Positions 7,714 through 14,078 of a DNA stretch of 14,078 nt are shown here, in pieces. Under the pieces are notes generated by a model that was not told the DNA's origin, did not search any database, and was given only the letters and a program-made list of their open reading frames with translations. Every line of letters starts with the position of its first letter. The stretch's first letter is position 1. The position numbers and the translations under genes were made by a program. The stretch lies in NCBI GenBank assembly GCA_903959115.1, contig CAJBVU010000239.1:1-14078 (forward strand). The letters are read 5' to 3'. Source of the DNA: an uncultured Bacteroidota bacterium (GTDB taxonomy: Bacteria; Bacteroidota; Bacteroidia; NS11-12g; UBA955).

Positions 7714-8496
7714 TTAGTTTCCCTTAAAAACCGGCTTACGCTTTTCGTTAAATGCCGATACTCCTTCGCGATAATCGTTGGACCTTCCCGCGATTTCCTG
7801 ACAGTAGGCCTCGTATTGAAGCATCGTTTGCAAATCTGAATGACCCGCCTTATTCAACATTTTCTTGATCATTCCAATGGCCATTGTAGGTGCTTGGGCG
7901 TAATAATCCGCAATCTTATTGACTTCCTCGTCTAACAAATCCGCACTCACCACGCGATTAATCAACCCCCATTCCAACGCCTTTTCCGCACTCACTTTGG
8001 GTGCCATCGTCGCCATTTCAAAAGCACGCGCCGGAGAAATTGCTTTGGGCAAAAAGTATGAAGATCCTGAATCTGGGACCAAGCCAACATTTACAAAAAC
8101 TTCAATGAACGATGCCGTGTCTACCGCAACAATAAAGTCGCACGCCAACGCTAGAGATGCACCCGCGCCCGCTGCCACTCCATTAATTCTTCCGATGATG
8201 GGTTTTGGCATTTCCCGCATCGCCTTGATGATGGGATTGTATCGCTTATACAAAGAATCACTTAAAGATCTATTTTTCGACCCCGCGATGGCTTTCAAAT
8301 CCTGACCACTACAAAAAGCCTTGCCAGCGCCTGTTAAAATAACAACACGCACCTCAGCGTCTTTGTTCGCTTCCTTTAACGCCGCCTGTAAATCGTAGCT
8401 CTGGGTTTCGTCAAACGCATTGAAAACATCCGGACGGTTTAAAGTGATATGGGCCGCGTTGCCACGTTTCTCGTAAATTACACTGGTCAGTTCCAT
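7714..8496 (-). CDS. Enoyl-CoA hydratase/isomerase family protein, PaaG-like
   Basis: Cytoplasmic crotonase-fold enzyme acting on an acyl-CoA. The start is placed at the ATG at 8496 (260 residues, MELTSVIYEKRG), because the family begins there; an in-frame ATG at 8514 adds six atypical residues. The oxyanion-hole elements are FCSGQDL and NGVAAGAGASLALACDF. The GLVPDSG segment carries the Asp (about residue 142) that matches the catalytic Asp of PaaG-type isomerases. The ending AGRSNDYREGVSAFNEKRKP also matches PaaG (1,2-epoxyphenylacetyl-CoA isomerase) closely. No other phenylacetate (paa) genes are in the window, so the true substrate could instead be another unsaturated acyl-CoA. It lies 75 nt after pheT, with no strong terminator between them. 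Confidence 0.93.
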   Translation of the reverse strand: MELTSVIYEKRGNAAHITLNRPDVFNAFDETQSYDLQAALKEANKDAEVRVVILTGAGKAFCSGQDLKAIAGSKNRSLSDSLYKRYNPIIKAMREMPKPIIGRINGVAAGAGASLALACDFIVAVDTASFIEVFVNVGLVPDSGSSYFLPKAISPARAFEMATMAPKVSAEKALEWGLINRVVSADLLDEEVNKIADYYAQAPTMAIGMIKKMLNKAGHSDLQTMLQYEAYCQEIAGRSNDYREGVSAFNEKRKPVFKGN

Positions 8497-8571
8497 TGTG
8501 CGAAAATAGAACATATAAATAACTGATTACATCAACAAACCCAAAAGTGGGACTGAAATATCCAAATCGGA

Positions 8572-10890
8572 CTATTTTCTTATGGAAGCGCCTACTGCTT
8601 CAAAAGCCTTCATCAACTTATCCATACAGCGATCTACTTCAGTATCTGTTAGGGTTGATTCCGCATTCAAGAAATGGAAACTCAACGCAACCGCTTTCTG
8701 TCCAGCATCCAAAGGCTTCCCCTCAAACACGTCGAATACCCGAACATCCTGCAACAAAGGCAATTTGATGCTTTTTACCACACCTTCCAATTCAGCAAAC
8801 GTTTGATCCTTAGCCACTACCAAGCTCAAATCCCTGCGCATGCCAGGATACTTTGGCGCCGAAACCACTTTTAATGTTTCCGCTTTCTGTTTGATAAATT
8901 TCCTCCAGGGAAACTCAACACACCAAACAGTGCCGTTGATTTCCGCGGCCGTCAACCAGTTTTTCGGTGCTTCTGTTATCGTAATATTATCCGCCGTCGC
9001 CTCACTACCCAAGCTTTTGAGAATACCCATCACTCTTCTCTTTACATGATACAGGTCTACCATTTTCGCCTTGCTCTCCCAACTCTCCGGCTGAACTGTA
9101 CCCCAAAAGACCATGCTCAACATCGGTGTTTCTTTGAATCCCTTCGCTGTTTTTCTATAGGTCCTACCCACTTCAAACAGTTGAACCGACTCGGCTTTTC
9201 TGTTAATGTTGTAGGCCACCGACTGCAATAACCCGGGTGTCAAAGACGCCCGCATGACATCCATATCCGTACTAAGCGGGTTGCTCAAATAAACCAAATC
9301 CTCCATTCCGGGATACCAAGCACTCGGATGCAAAGAATTTGTAGACGCCTCCAACATGCCTTGATTGATCAAATACTGACGCATACGATTCTCCGACTTG
9401 CGCAGCCCCATGCCTTCAAAAGTTCCTAGTGTTGCCTGCAATTTTCCATCCATCGGGACATGATCGTACCCGTAAATACGCATCACTTCTTCGTATAAAT
9501 CTACCGCAATAGAGACGTCGTTTCTCCAACCCGGAACACTAACTTCCCAGTTGTTATTCGATTCATTCACGCCAAAACCAAGTTGGCCTAAAATTCTGCG
9601 AATCTCACCCGCTGGAATCTCTAGTCCTGCAAATTTGCAAAGCGCTTCTACGTTCAGTTCGATTGTTCTATTTTCGATCGGAGCACTCAACACCTCAGTA
9701 TTCGAAATCCAAGCTCCGCCACAATTTTCCACCAAATGAACGCCAGCCAATGTCGCCGCATTAGCCATATTCTCAACGTCCACTCCCCGCTCAAACCTAA
9801 AGCTTGCGTCGGTGTGCAAATGATGACGTTTTGCAGATTTTCGGACCAAAGTGGGATGAAAATGTGCAACTTCTAATAAAACATTTTTGGTATTTGCATT
9901 CACCGCGGTTTTTAATCCACCCATCACACCAGCCAAGGCAATCGCACCGCTGGCATCGGCAATCACAATATCTTGCGAATCTAATTTGATGCTTTTCCCA
10001 TCCAATATCACCAAGGTTTCGTCGGCCAAAGCCAAACGCACAACAAGATCGCCTTCCAACAAATCCGCATCAAAAGCGTGCATGGGCTGTCCGGTTTGAT
10101 GTAGAAAATAATTGGTCGTGTCCACCACATTATTCCGTGGTTCGATGCCAATGGCACGCAAGCGATGCTTCACAAAATCTAGGCTATCGCTCAAATGTAC
10201 TCCTTGAAATTCTAGAGCAAAATATCGTTGACATAAATCAGAATCCGCAATACTCACCGACCTACCCTTGGGCTTTTCAGGCAATGATTGATGCGTGATT
10301 CGCTGAAAATCTACTTTCAATAACGCCGCCAAATCGTTGGCTACTCCAAGATGTGAAGCCGCATCCCCACGATTTGCTGTTAATCCAATCTCTAACACTA
10401 CGTCCGATGCAACGCCAAAATATTCTGCCGCAGGCATACCCACCTGTGCATCGCTGCGCAAAACCACAATACCATCATGGCTATTTCCAACACCGCACTC
10501 ATCCTCAGCACATATCATCCCCTCCGACACCTCACCGCGAATTTTCGCTTTGCCTATCACAAACGACTCCTTGCCGGGCATTTGAATCTCAGTACCCACC
10601 AAAGCAACCACCACTTTTTGACCTTCAGCCACATTGGGTGCACCGCAAACTATAGGTAGCAGCGCATCACCACCCACGTTCACCGTAGTTACCCGCAATC
10701 GATCTGCATTGGGATGGGGCACACAACTCATCACCTCACCAACAACAAACCCTTTCAAGCCATTGCCCGCACTAAACCAAGGTTCAATGTGTTCAACTTC
10801 TAAACCCGAAACCGACAACAAATCGGAGATTTCATCGGCTGTTGCCTCAGTTAGTAAGATGGATTTTAACCACTCAATGGAAATTTTCAT
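8572..10890 (-). CDS. pheT: Phenylalanine-tRNA ligase beta subunit (PheT)
   Basis: Beta subunit of the alpha2-beta2 PheRS, which charges tRNA-Phe; it supplies tRNA binding and the editing site. It has 772 residues, close to the family's usual ~800. In order: the conserved N-terminus MKISIEWLKSIL; the EMAP-like tRNA-binding domain (about 45-155, VPHPNADRLRVTTVNVG); the B3/B4 editing region (about 210-370, with IALAGVMGG); the B5 domain (about 405-475); the catalytic-like core; and the C-terminal anticodon-binding FDX-ACB domain (about 678-772, YPGMRRDLSLVV). pheS is not adjacent, so the two subunits are encoded apart. The gene starts 22 nt after the small membrane-protein gene, consistent with co-transcription. 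Confidence 0.98.
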   Translation of the reverse strand: MKISIEWLKSILLTEATADEISDLLSVSGLEVEHIEPWFSAGNGLKGFVVGEVMSCVPHPNADRLRVTTVNVGGDALLPIVCGAPNVAEGQKVVVALVGTEIQMPGKESFVIGKAKIRGEVSEGMICAEDECGVGNSHDGIVVLRSDAQVGMPAAEYFGVASDVVLEIGLTANRGDAASHLGVANDLAALLKVDFQRITHQSLPEKPKGRSVSIADSDLCQRYFALEFQGVHLSDSLDFVKHRLRAIGIEPRNNVVDTTNYFLHQTGQPMHAFDADLLEGDLVVRLALADETLVILDGKSIKLDSQDIVIADASGAIALAGVMGGLKTAVNANTKNVLLEVAHFHPTLVRKSAKRHHLHTDASFRFERGVDVENMANAATLAGVHLVENCGGAWISNTEVLSAPIENRTIELNVEALCKFAGLEIPAGEIRRILGQLGFGVNESNNNWEVSVPGWRNDVSIAVDLYEEVMRIYGYDHVPMDGKLQATLGTFEGMGLRKSENRMRQYLINQGMLEASTNSLHPSAWYPGMEDLVYLSNPLSTDMDVMRASLTPGLLQSVAYNINRKAESVQLFEVGRTYRKTAKGFKETPMLSMVFWGTVQPESWESKAKMVDLYHVKRRVMGILKSLGSEATADNITITEAPKNWLTAAEINGTVWCVEFPWRKFIKQKAETLKVVSAPKYPGMRRDLSLVVAKDQTFAELEGVVKSIKLPLLQDVRVFDVFEGKPLDAGQKAVALSFHFLNAESTLTDTEVDRCMDKLMKAFEAVGASIRK

Positions 10891-10912
10891 GATGCCTTGC
10901 GAAGATAAAGAT

Positions 10913-11113
10913 TTAGCGTTTGCCTTGTTGCATCATCTCTCTACGAGCTTTCTTGAAACGCATGTAGAAATAAAAACTCGCCGCAAAAACGAGCAACATC
11001 AACCAACCAGATCCCGAACCGATGCCGGTGGCGTAAAATTGCAAAATGGATTCAGTGCCACTAATAGCGGCCGCGACCAGCGATAAGAGGGCGAGGATGT
11101 GGTTTTTGATCAT
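10913..11113 (-). CDS. Small two-helix membrane protein of unknown function
   Basis: A 66-residue protein. Hydrophobic segments lie at about 4-20 (ILALLSLVAAAISG) and 37-51 (WLMLLVFAASFYFY). A Gly/Ser-rich loop (TGIGSGSG) separates them, and a basic tail (RFKKARREMMQQGKR) follows, which would favour a cytoplasmic C-terminus. I do not recognise the family. The ATG at 11113 lies inside lptC, giving a 53-nt out-of-frame overlap. No later start would keep the first membrane segment, which supports this start. Position between lptC and pheT with short spacing suggests an expressed member of the operon, possibly an envelope protein linked to LptC. Confidence 0.7.
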   Translation of the reverse strand: MIKNHILALLSLVAAAISGTESILQFYATGIGSGSGWLMLLVFAASFYFYMRFKKARREMMQQGKR

Positions 11114-11642
11114 TGGGTAGGTTTATTGTGCCGGCAAAGTTGATAATCTCCCAGTCCGTAAATGATTGATTGCTAATCAATCCCGTTCCAGTAGTTATTT
11201 GATCTTTACCCGTAATTTTTACAAATTTATCTGTTCTAATGGTTCCCGTGCTTTGGTCCCAAATCAATTCTTCCGTATTCAATGTCTCTCCCTTGGTATT
11301 CAGAATTTCCACGTTCCTTCTCACAATTACCTTCTTTTCCTCCGCGTAACTAGCCCCATACTCCGCCGTTAAATAACTCTCTAAAACCCCTTTTTTGTCG
11401 TAAAAATCGACCTTCAGGCCCTGCTTCATCAAAACATAAGGATGCAATTTTGATTTGATAGCCGTTAAAATTGGACTGAAAACCCTTGCCCGCAATAAAC
11501 CCGAATCGGTATACTCAATCGTTACCTTCTCGGCATATTCCTGGGCAGAAAATTCCTTGCTTTTCTTCTTAATATTTGATGTTTTCACCGATTCCGAACA
11601 GGAAGCGGCCATCCACATCAAACATAGAAACCCCCAACGCAT
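11061..11642 (-). CDS. lptC: LPS export protein LptC, predicted lipoprotein
   Basis: Periplasmic component of the Lpt bridge that moves lipopolysaccharide from the inner membrane to the outer membrane, working with LptB2FG and LptA. It has 193 residues. The short N-terminal hydrophobic segment ends in MAASC (Cys15), a loose lipobox, so it is probably lipid-anchored, as is common for Bacteroidetes LptC, rather than held by a transmembrane helix. The body has the repeating beta-strand pattern of the LptC/OstA fold, with YLTAEYGASYAEEKKVIVRR, VEILNTKGETLNTEELIWD and TGTGLISNQSFTDWEI. The final 14 or so residues (KPHPRPLIAGRGRY) lie beyond the recognisable domain and are encoded where the next gene overlaps. 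The gene begins 3 nt after the outer-membrane protein gene. Confidence 0.85.
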   Translation of the reverse strand: MRWGFLCLMWMAASCSESVKTSNIKKKSKEFSAQEYAEKVTIEYTDSGLLRARVFSPILTAIKSKLHPYVLMKQGLKVDFYDKKGVLESYLTAEYGASYAEEKKVIVRRNVEILNTKGETLNTEELIWDQSTGTIRTDKFVKITGKDQITTGTGLISNQSFTDWEIINFAGTINLPNDQKPHPRPLIAGRGRY

Positions 11643-11645
11643 TTG

Positions 11646-13022
11646 TTAATCGAATTTCCTACGCTGAAACCATATATCACCCAACTGCAAGCCCAAAGTG
11701 ACATTGAAAAATTTCTCCTGTGCTAACCCATAATTGGTGGTTCCGCGTTGAACATAATCTAATTGAACATGGACCAAACTCGTTAAAGAGGAATTGTCGT
11801 AATACCTGCGAACAATGGGAATACCAAACCCAACAAAAGCACGCTGCTGAATCAACGGCACGTTGCCCGATGACGTATTAAACGCATATTGTGTTTCAGA
11901 ATAAACCGCACCCAAGCGAACAGGCCATTGCATCTTTCTGCGTCCCTGAACCCTCAAATCATTGGGATGGAGCGTAAATGTTACTCCATAATCCTTGCGG
12001 ACGTTATATTTTCTCTCAGCATCAAAATAGATGACATCTATTTTCTGCCAGTTTTGCTGTCTGTAATCCAACGCCACCGTCCAAGCCTGTCGGTATTTAA
12101 ATTGATAACCCAATCCAAAACTGCTTGGCAATTGAAACGATTTTTTAGGCGATGTTAGATTCGTAATGGTATCAACCACAGAGACAAAGGAACCAAACAA
12201 TTCCATCGTTCTAGTAAATCGCGTTTGCTCGCCCATCATCCCAGAATACATCTGATAACTTCCGCCAAACGAGTGATACGTTGAGTCCAATTTGAAATCA
12301 ACCAAAAAACCAACCTTCTGTTGAGTGCCCTTAATCAAAACCGACTTTAAATCTTCCAATACATTCAAATTGGTAGAATCGGGTACACTAAAGATGGTTT
12401 GATCGTTGATCTGTCCAAAAACACGACCAATACTGTAACCCAAATGCACATGTGAGCCCAAGCGAAACCCATTCGCCAATTCCAACATGTTTATCCCTCC
12501 ATAACCCGAATGTGTGGTTTTACTAATAAACGGTGTTGAATCCGAAATGGCATATTTATATCCTACAGAAGTAAGCGGCTGAAGAGAAATTGCTGAATTG
12601 ATGCCATAACGCGTTGTTTTTATTCGCTTTTGCATCGCAATACTATCAAAATAGGGGATCCGATGGTAGTAATTGTAGGTTCTAAATGCCAAATTAAAGT
12701 AGTTCATTCCACCCCCGCGGTAAGTCTGTGTTTGATCTCCAGCCGTGATGGTGCTCGATTTAAGGGATCCGCCAAAATCAAAAGTGGTAAAATACAAATT
12801 TCCCAACGTGGCAGGATTGGCCATCGTATAAGAATATGCACTGGAACGAGTGTGCAAATTGCTTCCGTTTTGTACCATATTGGTTCCCAGCCACTCTCCC
12901 AAACCAAAATTGCTATACGGTGAAAACGTCAAATTCTGCCCCGATGCAGACTGCGAAAACCCTTGAGAAAATCCCAAAGTCATCATTGCGATGATAAAAA
13001 GTCTGATGTTAGTGCGTTTCAT
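11646..13022 (-). CDS. Predicted outer-membrane beta-barrel protein, coaX-linked family
   Basis: A 458-residue protein with a signal peptide (about 1-23; Lys/Arg then a hydrophobic core, ending near GFSQ). Many alternating hydrophobic/aromatic stretches typical of barrel strands follow, such as YFNLAFRTYNYYHRIPYF and VHVQLDYVQRGTTNYGL. The mature N-terminus contains SPYSNFGLGEW and MANPATLG, a pattern seen in Bacteroidetes outer-membrane proteins often encoded beside coaX and lptC. The fold is reminiscent of FadL-type barrels, but no transport substrate can be assigned. The ATG overlaps the 3' end of coaX by 14 nt and lptC follows after 3 nt. Translational coupling and a role in outer-membrane assembly or lipid handling are therefore plausible inferences. 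Confidence 0.82.
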   Translation of the reverse strand: MKRTNIRLFIIAMMTLGFSQGFSQSASGQNLTFSPYSNFGLGEWLGTNMVQNGSNLHTRSSAYSYTMANPATLGNLYFTTFDFGGSLKSSTITAGDQTQTYRGGGMNYFNLAFRTYNYYHRIPYFDSIAMQKRIKTTRYGINSAISLQPLTSVGYKYAISDSTPFISKTTHSGYGGINMLELANGFRLGSHVHLGYSIGRVFGQINDQTIFSVPDSTNLNVLEDLKSVLIKGTQQKVGFLVDFKLDSTYHSFGGSYQMYSGMMGEQTRFTRTMELFGSFVSVVDTITNLTSPKKSFQLPSSFGLGYQFKYRQAWTVALDYRQQNWQKIDVIYFDAERKYNVRKDYGVTFTLHPNDLRVQGRRKMQWPVRLGAVYSETQYAFNTSSGNVPLIQQRAFVGFGIPIVRRYYDNSSLTSLVHVQLDYVQRGTTNYGLAQEKFFNVTLGLQLGDIWFQRRKFD

Positions 13023-13722
13023 GATAAATTAAAGCATGCATCAACCCATAATGTACGAGCAGAGGCTCCACAAATATCTTGGTTTTCTGTTGTTCCGCCA
13101 AGAATAAGGCATCGCCCCCAGTAATAAATACAGCCCCCTTTGGGTATTTTTCGAGGAAATGCGCAATTTGTCGGTGCGATTCACCCCAAACCCCTTGCTG
13201 TACCCCACATAAAATGCTCTCGTTTGTGCTGGAACCCAACTGATTCTCAAACACTTCATGACTTACCAATGGCAGTTTTCCGGTTTGTTGATGCAAAGCC
13301 AAATACCGCATATGCAACCCCGGCGAAATGCTGCCACCCAGATATTCCCCGTCTTCCGTTAGCCAATCATACGTAATGCAAGTCCCCGCATCAATCACCA
13401 TGCAAGCACCCTCCATTCCGTTACAACCCAAGAGCCATTTTGCTCCCAACACCCCCGCCAATCGGTCCGGGCCTAAGGTTTCTGGGGTGTTGTAGCCCAT
13501 TTTCACCGGCAACGACATGCTGCTGCTGAATAAATGAACCGGACAATCTAAACCTGTGAGCCATGGCACCTCTTTCCTTACCGTACTAAAAATACAACCT
13601 TTCAAACCCAGCCCAACAAAAGCACCCACGTCTTCGTACACCCCATGAGAATGCAATATGCCCTCTTCATTGAAGAGGGCATATTTTGATGCTGTATTGC
13701 CAAAGTCTATGGTTAGGTACAT
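13009..13722 (-). CDS. coaX: Type III pantothenate kinase (CoaX)
   Basis: Phosphorylates pantothenate, the first step of coenzyme A synthesis, in the cytoplasm. It has 237 residues, slightly short for the family. ASKHA-fold motifs are present: the phosphate-binding DFGNT (6-10), TLGPDRLAG with its conserved Asp (82-90), IDAGTCITYD (110-119), GGSISPGLHMR (129-139) and TGGDA (201-205). The start ATG at 13722 is immediately before the DFGNT strand, as usual. It lies 16 nt after rny and its end overlaps the outer-membrane protein gene by 14 nt. A perfect 15-bp-arm palindrome sits within codons 13-23. Confidence 0.96.
   Translation of the reverse strand: MYLTIDFGNTASKYALFNEEGILHSHGVYEDVGAFVGLGLKGCIFSTVRKEVPWLTGLDCPVHLFSSSMSLPVKMGYNTPETLGPDRLAGVLGAKWLLGCNGMEGACMVIDAGTCITYDWLTEDGEYLGGSISPGLHMRYLALHQQTGKLPLVSHEVFENQLGSSTNESILCGVQQGVWGESHRQIAHFLEKYPKGAVFITGGDALFLAEQQKTKIFVEPLLVHYGLMHALIYHETH
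13655..13685. repeat. Perfect 15-bp-arm palindrome inside coaX
   Basis: AATATGCCCTCTTCA (13655-13669) is the exact reverse complement of 13671-13685, with one central base between them. As RNA it would fold into about 14 bp with a three-base loop. It begins about 37 nt downstream of the coaX start, so it could slow early translation or bind a dimeric regulator. It codes for ordinary CoaX residues (around YALFNEEGIL). Function is unknown. Confidence 0.8.
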
Positions 13723-13738
13723 CGTACCAGAGATTATA

Positions 13739-14078
13739 TTATTTTGCGATACCCACAGCGCGCTTCTCGCGAATCACCGTGATTTTAACCTGTCCAGGAT
13801 AACGCATCTCCGTCATGATACGGTTCGACAACTCAAATGCCAACGTATCTGCATGTTCATCGTTTGATTTTTCCGCTGCCATGATGATACGCAACTCTCT
13901 GCCCGCCTGAATCGCATAAGCCTTCTCAACACCTGGGTAACTCAAAGCCATGGCCTCCATTTCTTTGATACGCTCCACATATTGATCATCGCCTCTACGT
14001 GCGCCAGGTCTAGAACCAGAAATCGCATCGCAAGCCTGAATCACAGGACTCAACAAAGATGTCATCTCGATCTCGTCG
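13739..14078 (-). CDS. rny: Ribonuclease Y (RNase Y), C-terminal part
   Basis: Membrane-anchored endoribonuclease that initiates mRNA decay. Only the C-terminal ~112 residues are in the window; the frame is open to base 14078, so the transmembrane, KH and HD domains lie beyond it. The visible part follows the HD domain and matches the family strongly: EIEMTSLLSPVIQACDAISG, then SRPGARRGDD; LSYPGVEKAYAIQAGRELRI; and the ending YPGQVKITVIREKRAVGIAK. It is the first visible gene of the minus-strand cluster and is followed by coaX after 16 nt. Confidence 0.95.
   Translation of the reverse strand, partial: DEIEMTSLLSPVIQACDAISGSRPGARRGDDQYVERIKEMEAMALSYPGVEKAYAIQAGRELRIIMAAEKSNDEHADTLAFELSNRIMTEMRYPGQVKITVIREKRAVGIAK

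Noticed and set aside
8497..8514. Upstream ATG at 8514 as start of the PaaG-like gene
   Set aside because: The six added residues (MFYFRT) are not typical of the family, and the ATG at 8496 gives the standard N-terminus.
8540..8551. Terminator between pheT and the PaaG-like gene
   Set aside because: The only hairpin seen is a four-base stem (CCCA/TGGG) without a proper T-run, too weak to call.
10634..11086. 150-codon open frame on the plus strand
   Set aside because: It lies antisense to pheT, the small membrane protein gene and the end of lptC, which are better supported, and its translation shows no recognisable domain.
1..14078. CRISPR array, tRNA/rRNA genes, transposase or phage genes, defence system
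   Set aside because: No repeat-spacer periodicity, no cloverleaf-like RNA and no matching protein motifs were seen. The genes are ordinary chromosomal ones.

Overview
The window comes from a Bacteroidota (Bacteroidetes) chromosome, probably a free-living relative of the Flavobacteriales or Sphingobacteriales. Four things point there: an S46 dipeptidyl peptidase, a secreted metalloprotease with a type IX secretion (T9SS) C-terminal sorting region, a coaX / outer-membrane-protein / lptC gene order, and promoters of the phylum's TTTG-N19-TAnnTTTG form with no strong Shine-Dalgarno sites. Base composition is moderate and even. There are no RNA genes, insertion sequences, prophage genes or CRISPR arrays. 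The window is ordinary, densely packed core genome.

Layout. Positions 1-1961 (+) hold the 3' part of an S46 peptidase whose final codons are displaced by an apparent one-base frameshift near 1804. Two hairpins follow. The second is a near-perfect bidirectional terminator shared with a convergent TetR-type regulator (2182-2919, -). Upstream of the regulator on the same strand is asnS (3078-4622, -), which encodes a Thermus/Bacillus-type AsnRS with an extra coiled-coil-like insert. asnS is divergent from rpoN (4741-6267, +), the sigma-54 gene, whose promoter abuts the start codon and predicts a leaderless mRNA.

From 14078 down to 6269 every gene is on the minus strand, closely spaced or overlapping: rny (RNase Y, partial), coaX (type III pantothenate kinase), an outer-membrane protein, lptC, a 66-residue membrane protein, pheT, a PaaG-like enoyl-CoA hydratase/isomerase, and a secreted M43-type metalloprotease. 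The rny-to-pheT part has gaps of 22 nt or less, or overlaps, and looks like one housekeeping transcription unit spanning RNA turnover, CoA synthesis, LPS transport and tRNA charging. The last two genes follow gaps of 75 and 38 nt and could be read through from it or transcribed separately.

No clearly new multi-gene system is visible. The points most worth checking are the S46 frameshift with a substitution beside its catalytic Asp, the predicted leaderless rpoN promoter, the AsnRS insert, the 15-bp-arm palindrome in the 5' coding region of coaX, and the small membrane protein gene overlapping lptC.
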